From Rhodanobacteraceae bacterium (lineage in GTDB: Bacteria; Pseudomonadota; Gammaproteobacteria; Xanthomonadales; Rhodanobacteraceae): a DNA stretch of 64,000 nt. The DNA lies in contig CP126531.1 in the NCBI GenBank assembly GCA_030167125.1, positions 806,001 through 870,000 on the forward strand, written 5' to 3'. Positions 9,401 through 18,317 of the stretch are shown piece after piece (the first letter of the stretch is position 1; every line of letters starts with the position of its first letter). Both the position numbers and the translations under genes were made by a program. The notes beneath the pieces are model-generated. The model saw nothing but the letters and a program-made list of their open reading frames with translations. It ran no database searches and had not been told where the DNA came from.

Positions 9401-11476
9401 ATGATGGATAACGCACTAGAACAGGTTCTCTCGGATAATCCTCTCGCTAGGTTGATTGGGAAGTTCGACGACTCGTTTGTTGGATATGTCTACAGGCTTT
9501 CATACGACGAGTGTTTCGTGCAAACGAATGACGCTTTTAAGCAACACGTAAACGGATTGCCTCACAATTGCTTTCTTGTTGCAGCGGGCTTCGATCCCGC
9601 CAATTTCTCGCGTTCCGTCGACGTTGACAGGGAAGTTGTCCTGCTCCGAGTTCTTGGTCCCGCGACGTTGCCTCAAGATGGGGACATGGTACGTACTCGA
9701 ATCGAGCACCATCAACGCCGACTGGAGACAGAAAAGCTGCCGGTAGACGTAAACGACGGGCTGGACCCAATGACCGCGAGCGAACTGCAATGGGGCGGGA
9801 TGCGTTGTCGAGTCCTTGGTACGTTCTACATGGATGACGGAAAGTTGAGGCTCGGAAGCGATCTCGAGAACTTTATGAGCCTATCTCGTATGAGGGCGTA
9901 TAAGCCCCGGGGGGATGCATTAGCGCAGATCGTGAATCACATTAATCCGGAAGTCCTGGCCAAAGCCCACGAGGATGCCCTGAAGGCTGGCTTCAAAGAC
10001 ACGCCTTCTCCCATCGACATTGGCGAGGTGCGCTACACATCCACTGATCGGTTGCACCGTGGTTCCGGAGAGGCACGCGTCAGCGTACGCATACAACCGG
10101 CGGACTTTTTGGCGCGTCGAACGGCAGTCCTAGGTATGACACGCACGGGTAAGTCGAACACGGTGAAAACCACCGTTTCTGCTGTGGCCATAGCCGCATT
10201 GAAGTCTGGCATTGCCGTGGGCCAACTGATCTTCGACGTTAACGGCGAATACGCCAACGCGAACCATCAGGACGATGGGAGTTCCATCGCGAATGTGTTT
10301 GGCGCGGATCGCGTTGTGCGTTATCGCGCCATGACAACGCAAGGGTTTCAAGACCTCAGGACCAATTTCTATCAGGAACCCGCGCAGGCCATCGGACTAA
10401 TTCAGTCATTGTTCCGGGCCGATCCTCCGCCCTTCAGTGGTCAAGACTTGGATGCGTTTCTGGGGACTTCATTGGCTCCCCCAGATTCGCAGGACCGGGG
10501 CGAGCAAATCCGCTGGCAACGGCATGTGGCTGTGTTCCAATGCATTCTGCACAAAGCAGGTTATCCCGCGCCTACGGGGTTCACCGTGCACATTCCGTCA
10601 AGCAATAAGATGCTCCAAAAGGTGAGCAACGCGCTTGGTGGCAATGTTGCGGCACCTCAGGTGCAGTCGACCTTGGAGCAGGCTAGTGAATGGTTCGAGC
10701 AAGTCAGGCGAGCCAACCTCACGCTTAGACAACAACAGGCTGCCGCCGGTCAGCCAGTTTTGGGCTTGGAGTCATCGACCCGCGGGAAGTCCGCTATTGA
10801 TCCCACATTGGAAGCACTGCTCAACATGCTGGCGCGGGAGAACACGCGTGGTCAGTCCTTTGGCGGGTATCGCGCAATCCAAGGCTATGTTGCATACCAT
10901 TCGCCGCAACGAAGCAGCGATGTCATTGCAGAAGTGCTTGCGCATCTCGACGCTGGCAAGATCGTTATCCTTGATTTGTCCGTGGGTCCAGTCGAAATTC
11001 GAGAGGTACTGTCTGAGCGAATCGCACGTCAGCTGTTTGAGCGGCAGATGCGCAAGCTGAACTCGGGCGAGGTGCCGCAGAATGTCGTCATCTACGTCGA
11101 GGAGGCACACAATCTGATCGGTCGCGGCGCCGAGTTGACGTCCACATGGCCGAGGATCGCCAAGGAGGGCGCAAAGGCTCGCATGGCATTTGTGTACGCG
11201 ACCCAAGAGCCCTCGTCGGTGCACCCAAACATTCTGGCGAACACTGAGAACTGGTTCGTTACCCATTTGAACAACGACGACGAACTGAAGACGTTAGGCA
11301 AGTTTTATGATTTCGGTGACTTCCTGCCATCACTGAAAGCTGCGCAGGATGTTGGCTTTGCCCGGATAAAAACTTTGTCAGCCCCCTTTGTGATCCCGAC
11401 ACAGATCCATCGGTTCACCCCAGAGAAGCTGGGGCGAGAGCTTGCCGACATTACTACTTCGTCGGGCGGAGCCTGA
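9401..11476 (+). CDS. HerA-type FtsK/HerA-superfamily ATPase (DUF87)
   Basis: 691 residues. The N-terminal ~100 residues look like a HAS-barrel (LARLIGKFDDSFVGYVYRL). Walker A is GMTRTGKS at 245-252 and Walker B is IYVEEAHN at 564-571; the EEAH form is usual for HerA. A downstream ATQEPSSVHPN segment resembles the sensor region of the family. HerA proteins form hexameric rings that translocate on DNA and load the NurA nuclease. The gene order herA-nurA here, with the next start one base after this stop, fits that partnership. ATG 9401 (or 9404) follows GGGGGTG. An FtsK translocase is less likely because there are no membrane segments or gamma domain. Confidence 0.88.
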   Translation: MMDNALEQVLSDNPLARLIGKFDDSFVGYVYRLSYDECFVQTNDAFKQHVNGLPHNCFLVAAGFDPANFSRSVDVDREVVLLRVLGPATLPQDGDMVRTRIEHHQRRLETEKLPVDVNDGLDPMTASELQWGGMRCRVLGTFYMDDGKLRLGSDLENFMSLSRMRAYKPRGDALAQIVNHINPEVLAKAHEDALKAGFKDTPSPIDIGEVRYTSTDRLHRGSGEARVSVRIQPADFLARRTAVLGMTRTGKSNTVKTTVSAVAIAALKSGIAVGQLIFDVNGEYANANHQDDGSSIANVFGADRVVRYRAMTTQGFQDLRTNFYQEPAQAIGLIQSLFRADPPPFSGQDLDAFLGTSLAPPDSQDRGEQIRWQRHVAVFQCILHKAGYPAPTGFTVHIPSSNKMLQKVSNALGGNVAAPQVQSTLEQASEWFEQVRRANLTLRQQQAAAGQPVLGLESSTRGKSAIDPTLEALLNMLARENTRGQSFGGYRAIQGYVAYHSPQRSSDVIAEVLAHLDAGKIVILDLSVGPVEIREVLSERIARQLFERQMRKLNSGEVPQNVVIYVEEAHNLIGRGAELTSTWPRIAKEGAKARMAFVYATQEPSSVHPNILANTENWFVTHLNNDDELKTLGKFYDFGDFLPSLKAAQDVGFARIKTLSAPFVIPTQIHRFTPEKLGRELADITTSSGGA

Positions 11477-11477
11477 G

Positions 11478-12842
11478 GTGCCATACGCGCGTGAAACGGC
11501 GGGCAAAGGCGGCCACGCGGACTTTGTCCGAAATCCGGACGTCGCGGCCTTTCTACATGACTGCACGTACTTAAGACAGCCTTCCGAAGAAGAGGCTCAG
11601 CGCTTAGCGCTAATGTTTGTAGACGCCCCGGCGGGCGAACCACTCCTACCGCGACACGTTCTTGCTTCAGATGCAAGCAAAAGCGACGCACCCATTAGCG
11701 AACGACTGCCTAGCACCCAAGTAGGATTTCTGAAGATTAGCCATGTATTGATCAACATGGCCAAGTACGCAGGCCTGATTGATCCGCAGAATCGATTCGT
11801 CGATCCTTTCAAAGTCGCCGAAATCCACCGGGAAGCTCACCCTCTGACGTTCACGATGCCAGGAAGCAATATTCGCTACAAAGGCTCGAACAACGTTAAG
11901 GACGGATTTCGGACGGCCTTATTTGACCAGTTGGCCCACGCGGCGTCCGACGGCGGGCGCCGATCGGTTGCGCAGGTTCTCCTTGACCTTGAGGGAGAGC
12001 CTATCGTCATAGAACGATGCCCTTCGCTTGGGTGCGATTCTGGTCCCTTCGTCTTCAAAGGCGAGACACTCGTAGATACGTGTCGCCGGTGCGGAGCGAA
12101 AGTCTACGCAACTGACTCATTGCGTTTGCACGAAGGCATCAGTGATTTTGGCGATAACAGCTCCGCGATGACGCGTATGATGAATGCGCTAGAGCACTTG
12201 ATGATCGCAACTTTCATTCTTGAGGTCGAGCGTGGTGACGTGACTAGGCTCGCTGATTTGACTTTTGTAGTCGATGGGCCACTGGCCATCTTCGGAGAGC
12301 CTGCGAAGCTTTCACAACGATTACAGCGCTTGATTCACAGGATCAACACCGAGCTGTCCCGGCGTGGATTGCGCAATATGCTCGTTCTCGGGCTCCAAAA
12401 GACAGGCGGCCTGATGGATCACGCCAAACTCATTGAAAGGCATATTCGGGCGGGTACGCTGCGTGTGATCGATGATCAGTATAGGAACGACTACATCACT
12501 GGTGCAGATTCACCGGCTGCTAATTTCGGTAATGAGACCTACTATGGCCAAGATTTTCTTTTCAAAACCGAGCGGGGTAGAATTTTCAATTTTGCTATTC
12601 CGTACCCGTTTGCGAACAAGGCATTCGAGGGCGGTGGACAGGCGTTTGCCAAAGCGAAGGTTGAGTTGGGTCGATATGGCCACCTCATTCGCCAAGCGTG
12701 CGACCTAATTCGGCATTTTGAAATGGATCTTTATGACAGCGCGATCGTCCCCGTTGCCTTGGCCCATCGCCATGCGTCGATCAGCCTGGTGCCCGGCGGT
12801 AAGGTCTTGGACCTCATGGTTAGGGGCGCGCTGAAAGCGTAG
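11478..12842 (+). CDS. NurA-domain nuclease with internal zinc ribbon
   Basis: 454 residues. GTG 11478 is chosen because GGAG lies six bases upstream and the start follows the herA stop after one base; a longer TTG frame from 11442 would overlap herA. NurA-like features are an acidic DAS motif at D65, a DGPL motif at D266 and a conserved KTGGL/HxxLIERHI stretch near residues 312-325. NurA enzymes are RNase-H-fold nucleases that degrade DNA when threaded by HerA. Unusually, Cys181/Cys186 (CX4C) and Cys202/Cys205 (CX2C) form a likely zinc ribbon between the two motifs. Family assignment comes from these motifs and from the HerA neighbour, so it is good but not certain. Confidence 0.72.
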   Translation: MPYARETAGKGGHADFVRNPDVAAFLHDCTYLRQPSEEEAQRLALMFVDAPAGEPLLPRHVLASDASKSDAPISERLPSTQVGFLKISHVLINMAKYAGLIDPQNRFVDPFKVAEIHREAHPLTFTMPGSNIRYKGSNNVKDGFRTALFDQLAHAASDGGRRSVAQVLLDLEGEPIVIERCPSLGCDSGPFVFKGETLVDTCRRCGAKVYATDSLRLHEGISDFGDNSSAMTRMMNALEHLMIATFILEVERGDVTRLADLTFVVDGPLAIFGEPAKLSQRLQRLIHRINTELSRRGLRNMLVLGLQKTGGLMDHAKLIERHIRAGTLRVIDDQYRNDYITGADSPAANFGNETYYGQDFLFKTERGRIFNFAIPYPFANKAFEGGGQAFAKAKVELGRYGHLIRQACDLIRHFEMDLYDSAIVPVALAHRHASISLVPGGKVLDLMVRGALKA

Positions 12843-12960
12843 AGCGCTACATTGCGCCAAAACGTCATGGCCTTGTAGGTCGTTGAGGTCGGCTTTGGAT
12901 CGATGGCGGAAGCTGGTCGTTAGCTGAGGCCATCGTGAAGATCCTGAAGGGAACGTTCCC

Positions 12961-13494
12961 ATGGCGAAGCTTGTGTACGAACTCAACCAGTCCCTGGACG
13001 GCTACGTCGACCACCAGGCATTCGGGCCTCCTGATCCGGCGCTGTTTCGTCACTTCACGGAACGGGTGCGCGGGCTGACGGGCATGCTGTACGGGCGCGG
13101 CATGTACGAGGTCATGCGTTATTGGGACGAAGGTCGTCCTGAGTGGGACGCGAACGAATGCGAGTACGCGATGGTTTGGCGGAGCCGGCCGAAGTGGGTC
13201 GTGTCGCGCTCGCTGGAATCGGTCGGTCCGAACGCCAGTCTCGTTGCCGATGACATCGAGGCCGCGGTACGCGGACTGAAGACGAAGCTCGCCGGGGAAA
13301 TCGAAGTCGCAGGACCCGGTCTGGCGCAAAGCCTGACCGGGCTTGGCCTCATCGACGAGTATCGAATCTACCTGCACCCCGTCGTGCTGGGTCGCGGCAA
13401 GCCCTTCTTCGCCGGCCCCCGGCCGCGGCTGCGCCTCGTGGCCAGCGATGTGATCGTCGATGACGTGATCAGGTTGACGTACGTTCCTGCTTGA
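12961..13494 (+). CDS. RibD C-terminal/dihydrofolate-reductase-like protein
   Basis: 177 residues, a complete single-domain protein. It begins with the family opening 'LVYELNQSLDGYV' and has 'LYGRGMYEVM' and the nucleotide-binding segment 'EIEVAGPGLAQSL', then 'LHPVVLGRGKPFF', all typical of the YyaP/YwjB-type RibD-C reductases. It should be a cytoplasmic NAD(P)H-dependent reductase of unknown substrate; it is not a classical FolA. ATG 12961 follows GAAGGGA. Codon use is back to the GC-rich host style, marking the right side of the 8.5-12.8 kb cassette. Confidence 0.8.
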   Translation: MAKLVYELNQSLDGYVDHQAFGPPDPALFRHFTERVRGLTGMLYGRGMYEVMRYWDEGRPEWDANECEYAMVWRSRPKWVVSRSLESVGPNASLVADDIEAAVRGLKTKLAGEIEVAGPGLAQSLTGLGLIDEYRIYLHPVVLGRGKPFFAGPRPRLRLVASDVIVDDVIRLTYVPA

Positions 13495-13685
13495 TGGTGC
13501 GACGCGCTGTCCTGCGAGGGTCGCTCGCGCGACCTCCGCCGTGCAGGCGCAATGGGCGTAGTATTTGCTCGCCTCAACGGCTTCGGTCTGTGCGCGCACA
13601 GCTTTCGGGGAGCGACACGCGCCTGACGCGCACATCCAAGCCGCATCAACCTCGAAGCACTCACGCGCACAAGGGATGCACTGAC

Positions 13686-14975
13686 ATGACCACAGCAGGT
13701 GTGCAGTCGTTCTGGCGGATGCGGCGGCGGCTTCTCGTCGGTTTCGTGTCCATGTCGGGTTACGCGCTTGCAGCGACATCGTTCATCGCTGCGGGCCCAG
13801 CTGTCGCCGGGGCGCCAAAGGCGATGCGCGCGCACTCCGCCACACCCGCGCTGCCCGACGACACCTTCACGCCGGTGGTGGTGCAACCGCTCGGGACGCG
13901 GCACGTCGCAGTGCCAGGCACCGATGGACTCGTGCACGTGGTGTACGAACTGGAGCTTGCCAATACCAAGCCGGCAGCCGCCACGTTGCAGCGGATCGAC
14001 GTACTCGACGCGGATCATCCCTCACACGTGCTCGCGTCATATACAGGATCGTCTCTGGTCGCCAGCTTGCGCACACTGAAACCCGCGCCCGCCGATTCCG
14101 CGGTGATTCCGTTCGGCGCGAGCCGGCTTTTCTATGTCGAACTCGCGCTCGAGCCCGACGCGGTGCCGCGTGCCATCACCCAGCGCTTGCGTTTGCTCGG
14201 CGCGGTCAATCCGGGGCCGACGACGCCGGCGACGCCGCTGGAATACGTCGCCGGCAGGGTCGACGTCGCCCGCGCACCATTGCCGGTGCTTGCGCCGCCT
14301 CTGCGCGGACCGGGCTGGGTGGCCGCCAATGGTTGTTGCAACAGCGGCATCGTCCATCGCGGCTCGTTCCAGGGCGTCAACGGCAGTCTTTACGATGCGC
14401 AGCGTTTCGCGATCGACTGGATGCGGGTGAACGCGAAGGGCGAATTTGTGCAAGGCGATCCCGCCGACGTCAACCACTACTTGGATTACGGCGCGAAAGT
14501 GTACGCAGTGGCGGACGGCACGGTGGTCGATGCGCTGGACGATCTTCCCGACCAGCCGCCCGGCAAGCTTCCCGATCCCACGAAGATCACGCTGCGAACG
14601 GTCGACGGCAACCACGTGATCATCGACATGGGACACGGACTGTACGTGTTCTACGCGCATCTCAGGAAAGGCACGGTCCGGGTGGAGCGGGGCGATCACG
14701 TCAAGGCCGGCGAAGTCATCGGCGAACTCGGCAACTCCGGCAACACGTCCGCGCCGCACCTGCACATCCACGTCATGGACAGTCCCTCGGCACTCGCATC
14801 GGATGGCTTGCCCTACGTGATCGACCGCTTCGATCTGTCTGGACAGATCGACGTGGAAGCTTTCGAAAAGTCGGACGTGCTGACGGGGCAGTGGGGTAAA
14901 CGGTTGGCCAAGCCGATCGCGGAAACGGACCGTTTCCCGCTGAATCTCAACATCGTTGATTTTCCGGCAAGGTAA
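13686..14975 (+). CDS. M23/LytM-fold exported protein lacking the first zinc-ligand histidine
   Basis: 429 residues. ATG 13686 gives a signal-like N-terminus (WRMRRRLLVGFVSMSG ... PAVAGA). An all-beta N-terminal region precedes a C-terminal LytM domain. Active M23 peptidases use H-x3-D, a catalytic H and H-x-H. Here the first motif reads RFAID, with Arg240 in the His position and Asp244 kept. FYAHL contains His325, and HLHIH gives His358/His360. The protein may be a weak or non-catalytic LytM factor, or use a shifted ligand. It is probably periplasmic, acting on or regulating peptidoglycan cleavage. The 191 bases before it contain no gene. Confidence 0.8.
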   Translation: MTTAGVQSFWRMRRRLLVGFVSMSGYALAATSFIAAGPAVAGAPKAMRAHSATPALPDDTFTPVVVQPLGTRHVAVPGTDGLVHVVYELELANTKPAAATLQRIDVLDADHPSHVLASYTGSSLVASLRTLKPAPADSAVIPFGASRLFYVELALEPDAVPRAITQRLRLLGAVNPGPTTPATPLEYVAGRVDVARAPLPVLAPPLRGPGWVAANGCCNSGIVHRGSFQGVNGSLYDAQRFAIDWMRVNAKGEFVQGDPADVNHYLDYGAKVYAVADGTVVDALDDLPDQPPGKLPDPTKITLRTVDGNHVIIDMGHGLYVFYAHLRKGTVRVERGDHVKAGEVIGELGNSGNTSAPHLHIHVMDSPSALASDGLPYVIDRFDLSGQIDVEAFEKSDVLTGQWGKRLAKPIAETDRFPLNLNIVDFPAR

Positions 14976-15008
14976 TCCTTCGAACGTGCGGAATGAGGGG
15001 CGTCAGCA

Positions 15009-15917
15009 GTGGAACTGCCGTCAGCTGGAAAAGAGAACGCGTTACCCGAACGCGAAGGCGGCGCCGGGGTCGACGCCGTGCCCGCGGCAGGCGGTGCGGC
15101 CGTCTATGCGAGCATCATTCACGCGCTGCTGTTCGCAGTCTGGGTAGCCATTTGCGCTGTCGCGCCGGAATTCATCTGGCAAGGCTTCCTGCAAATCGCC
15201 CAGCACTTCAGTTGGGGCACGGTCGCATCCGCCTTGCTGGTCGGCGCCATCGTCGCTTTTTTCGTTGAGCCGTTGATGGAGCGGCTGCGGATGATGCGGC
15301 TCCATATCGTGCACAAGGACCGGACGCCGACGCACTTGACCGTGTCGGCATTTGGCCTGGCTATCTTGGCGGTCTTTGCACACGATGCGATCGTCGCCTT
15401 TACATCCGGAGGAGAAGCACACGCGGGCAAAAGCCTCGGTCTCGTCTACGCCATTTCAGAAGTATTCCAGTGGTCCTGGATTCCGCTGGTCGTCACGCTT
15501 GCCTGGGTCTATGCGCGCCAGTCGCGATGGATACGCTGGGCCATCATGCTGATGGCATTGGCTTCCATTGGCCTTGTCGGCCCTGTATTCGATTGGAATG
15601 CAATCGACACGATTACTACAGTCGTACCTTGCGTTTGCGTGCTCTTTGGTGGGTATTGTGTGATGCGAAGATACCCCGAAGATATCGCATTTTCGCGCTG
15701 TACAAGGCTGACGTTGGCGATTGCCATCGTGTGGCTGGTTTCGACCGGAGTCATCCAGGCGTTTCTCTCGTTGTTCGCAGTCAAGGCATTGCGTGCCTAC
15801 ACATGGAGTGAATATGCCATCGATTTTCGCTTTTACCTGGGATGGGTCATCGGGCTTGTGGTGGCTCCCAAGCCGGACCTGCTCTCTTTGAACCGGTTTC
15901 GCAAGCGTTCCGGGTGA
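15009..15917 (+). CDS. Polytopic inner-membrane protein of unknown function
   Basis: 302 residues. GTG 15009 is preceded by GAGGGG eight bases upstream, just after the M23 gene. After a ~30-residue charged N-terminus there are about eight hydrophobic segments, for example VYASIIHALLFAVWVAICAV, TVASALLVGAIVAFFV, LTLAIAIVWLVSTGVIQAFL and FYLGWVIGLVV. No transporter or enzyme signature is recognised. Codon use is slightly less GC-biased than in neighbours. The short spacing suggests co-transcription with the M23-like gene, but a functional link is unproven. Confidence 0.65.
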   Translation: MELPSAGKENALPEREGGAGVDAVPAAGGAAVYASIIHALLFAVWVAICAVAPEFIWQGFLQIAQHFSWGTVASALLVGAIVAFFVEPLMERLRMMRLHIVHKDRTPTHLTVSAFGLAILAVFAHDAIVAFTSGGEAHAGKSLGLVYAISEVFQWSWIPLVVTLAWVYARQSRWIRWAIMLMALASIGLVGPVFDWNAIDTITTVVPCVCVLFGGYCVMRRYPEDIAFSRCTRLTLAIAIVWLVSTGVIQAFLSLFAVKALRAYTWSEYAIDFRFYLGWVIGLVVAPKPDLLSLNRFRKRSG

Positions 15918-15936
15918 GACAAGGAACTCCCGTCAC

Positions 15937-18144
15937 CTACATCTTCAACTCGAACCCCGCATACCACGTGCGGCCGTAGGCTGGTTCGAGGCCGGTTTGC
16001 CACACGCGGTCGTAGTAGCGACGGTCGGTGAGATTGCTGATGCCGGCGAGCAGTTTCAGCCACGGCGTGACTTGCCAGTCGCTCGCGAAATCGACCACGG
16101 TGTATGCGGAAATCTTCGCGGGAATGAAGGTCGCGCCGCTGCCAATCGGCTGGTTGGAATCCTGCCAGTACTGCGCGGCCGACGACACTGCGGTCAGGCT
16201 GGCCTTGTATTTCTGGTCCACGCGCCAGGTGATGCCGGCCTTGGCGAGGTAGCGCGGTGCGTACGCGGGAATCTTGCCGACCTGTCCGGGAATGACGCTG
16301 CTGGTGAAGCGCGCGTTCAACAGGCTGACGTTGAAGAAGCCTTCCAGGTGTTCGCCTTTCGTCGCCAATGCGGTCGGCGCGAGGAAGTCGTAGTTGATTT
16401 CGCCTTCGAAGCCGCGGCTGCGGGTATCGCCGCTGTTGACCTCGATGACGTCGGTGGCGTTGATGTGCTGCGCCTCGATGCGGTTCTTGAAGTCGATCCA
16501 GAACACGCTGGCGTCGTAGTACAGGCCGGTCACCGGCGCGCCGTGCATGCCGGCTTCCCACGACAGCGACTTCGAGGGATCGGGCGCGTGGCCCGGCACC
16601 ACGTTGGCGAACGGCGAGGCCATGTCGAAGTAGCGCAGCGGGCGCCAGCCCTTGGACACGTTGAAATAGGTTTCGTTGCCCTTGCCGAAATCGTTGCCGA
16701 TGCCGAGGCCGAACAGCGGCACCGTGCGCGAATCGGATTCGTTGATCAGCGGACGGGTGAGGAACGGCGGGCGGATGCTTTCATTCACCGCGACGCGTTC
16801 GCGTTCCAGCCGGATCGACGGCACGATGTGGATTTCGTGCGGCAGCCGAAACACGTTTTCGGCGAACACGGCGTAGTAATCCGACTGGCGCTTCTGGCGC
16901 AGGCGCGGCGTGCCGTCGCGGTCGTGGCGATCGACGTACAAGTCGGTGTCGGTCCACTGCCGGAACGGATCGTTGCCGTGGAACGCGACCACGCCCGCGG
17001 TGAAGGCATTGCCCTGTCCCCATTTCTTGCGCACGCGCAGGTCCACGCCTTGCGTGCGGAATTGCTCGTCCTGCAGCGTGGTGCTGGACGGCGGCGGTTG
17101 CGGCGCGAGGTCCGGCGCCGTCGCGCCGTTCGCGGCGCGGCTGGCGAGATCCTGGTAACCCGCCCACAGCTTGCCGATGAACAGCCAGCCGTTGGCCCAT
17201 TCCTGCTGATGGCCCAACACGATCTGGTAGCGATCGACCCAGTCGCGGTTCCACGGCGTCGGCGTGGCTTCCGGATTCACCAGCCATTGCGCTTGGCTCA
17301 TGCGGCCCGCGTCGCCGGAATCGGCGTCGATCGCGTGCACGTCCAGCCACGTGTATTGCTGGTCGTTGGGACGGTATTCGACGTACAGGTCGGCCTGGCG
17401 CATCTGCGATTGCGCGTTCTGGCGCGTGCCGTCGCTGCGCACGTAGCCCGCATCGGCGCGATACGTCCAACGCCCGGCGCTGCCTTCCAGCACGTTGTAG
17501 GTGGAGTACAACCCGTGATCGCCGATGACCTGCTCGGTGCTCATCGAAAACGGCGTGCCCGGCTTCGGGCGTTTCGACACCATGTTGATGACGGGCGCGG
17601 GCTCGGGCCCGTACAGCAGGCTGGCGCCGCCGCGGATCAACTGGACGTCGGCGATGCTGCTCGAAAGCGGCATCGCGTACAGCGTCGGGAAGCCGATCCA
17701 GTCCGATTCCAGCGGAATGCCGTCCTGCATCACCAGCACGTATTCCGATTCCTGCGGATTGCCGAGGCCGCGGTAGCTCAGGTTGAACTGCGTCGGCGTC
17801 GGCTGCTCCGACACCAGCACGCCGGGCGAGCGCGCGAACAGTTGATCGAGGTTGTTGCCGACCACCGTCGGCTGCAGGTCGAGGTGTGTGACCGTGGCCT
17901 TCTTGGTCACGGTGATCTGGGTATCCGACACCTCGGCCATCTGGTACTTCAGCTTGGCCTTGACGTACTTGCGCCAGTCGTAGGGCTTCCTGCCCTTGAC
18001 GTCGATCGTCGGCAGCGTTTTTGTGGACTGGTCTTGTGGCTGGGGCGTGGATTGCGCGCCGCCGGTTTGTTGCGCGAGCGCGAGCGGTGCGGCGACGGCC
18101 AGCGACAGGGCCAGGGGCAGGGCAGCGGGACGCAAGGATTGCAT
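15937..18144 (-). CDS. TonB-dependent outer-membrane receptor (FecA/siderophore type)
   Basis: 735 residues with a signal peptide (LPLALSLAVAAPLALAQQ, cut near residue 24). A plug domain spans roughly residues 75-190, with 'NNLDQLFARSPGVLVSEQP', 'LSYRGLGNPQESEYVLVMQDG' and 'DVQLIRGGASLLYGPEPAPVINMVSKRP', followed by a 22-strand-type barrel. It imports a metal chelate or other large ligand across the outer membrane using TonB. The C-terminal residue is Met rather than the usual aromatic. It is transcribed divergently from the BNR gene at 18318 with about 170 bases between the starts, so the two may share control. The ligand cannot be inferred. Confidence 0.88.
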   Translation of the reverse strand: MQSLRPAALPLALSLAVAAPLALAQQTGGAQSTPQPQDQSTKTLPTIDVKGRKPYDWRKYVKAKLKYQMAEVSDTQITVTKKATVTHLDLQPTVVGNNLDQLFARSPGVLVSEQPTPTQFNLSYRGLGNPQESEYVLVMQDGIPLESDWIGFPTLYAMPLSSSIADVQLIRGGASLLYGPEPAPVINMVSKRPKPGTPFSMSTEQVIGDHGLYSTYNVLEGSAGRWTYRADAGYVRSDGTRQNAQSQMRQADLYVEYRPNDQQYTWLDVHAIDADSGDAGRMSQAQWLVNPEATPTPWNRDWVDRYQIVLGHQQEWANGWLFIGKLWAGYQDLASRAANGATAPDLAPQPPPSSTTLQDEQFRTQGVDLRVRKKWGQGNAFTAGVVAFHGNDPFRQWTDTDLYVDRHDRDGTPRLRQKRQSDYYAVFAENVFRLPHEIHIVPSIRLERERVAVNESIRPPFLTRPLINESDSRTVPLFGLGIGNDFGKGNETYFNVSKGWRPLRYFDMASPFANVVPGHAPDPSKSLSWEAGMHGAPVTGLYYDASVFWIDFKNRIEAQHINATDVIEVNSGDTRSRGFEGEINYDFLAPTALATKGEHLEGFFNVSLLNARFTSSVIPGQVGKIPAYAPRYLAKAGITWRVDQKYKASLTAVSSAAQYWQDSNQPIGSGATFIPAKISAYTVVDFASDWQVTPWLKLLAGISNLTDRRYYDRVWQTGLEPAYGRTWYAGFELKM

Positions 18145-18317
18145 GCGGATTCCGTGGTGCGGGCGGCAACCTGTTACTTTCGATGATTCTGCCTCATTGA
18201 GCCATAGGCCATTCGCTTACTTGCTGGCCTTTTGGTTCGGGTTGCTACTTCTGGCACTGTGTTGAATGCTTGACCGGTAGCACGCTGGTGGATTCGGGAT
18301 GCCGAGAGGATGGGACT

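Larger units (their letters stand above)
8493..12842 (+). other. Candidate defence cassette: adenine methyltransferase, HerA, NurA
   Basis: Three same-strand genes are separated by 20 bases and 1 base, so they are very likely one transcript. They encode a modification enzyme, a DNA-translocating hexameric ATPase and its cognate nuclease, a functional set typical of DNA-targeting immunity. Reading by eye, the block uses many more A/T-ending codons (ATA, TTA, AAA, GAT) than the genes on either side, which suggests horizontal acquisition. Flanking direct repeats, an integrase or a tRNA were not found at its ends. That it acts in defence is inferred. Confidence 0.6.

Noticed and set aside
9401..11476. 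FtsK-type chromosome translocase
   Set aside because: It has no membrane segments or gamma domain, and has a HAS-barrel-like N-terminus and a NurA partner, so HerA fits better.
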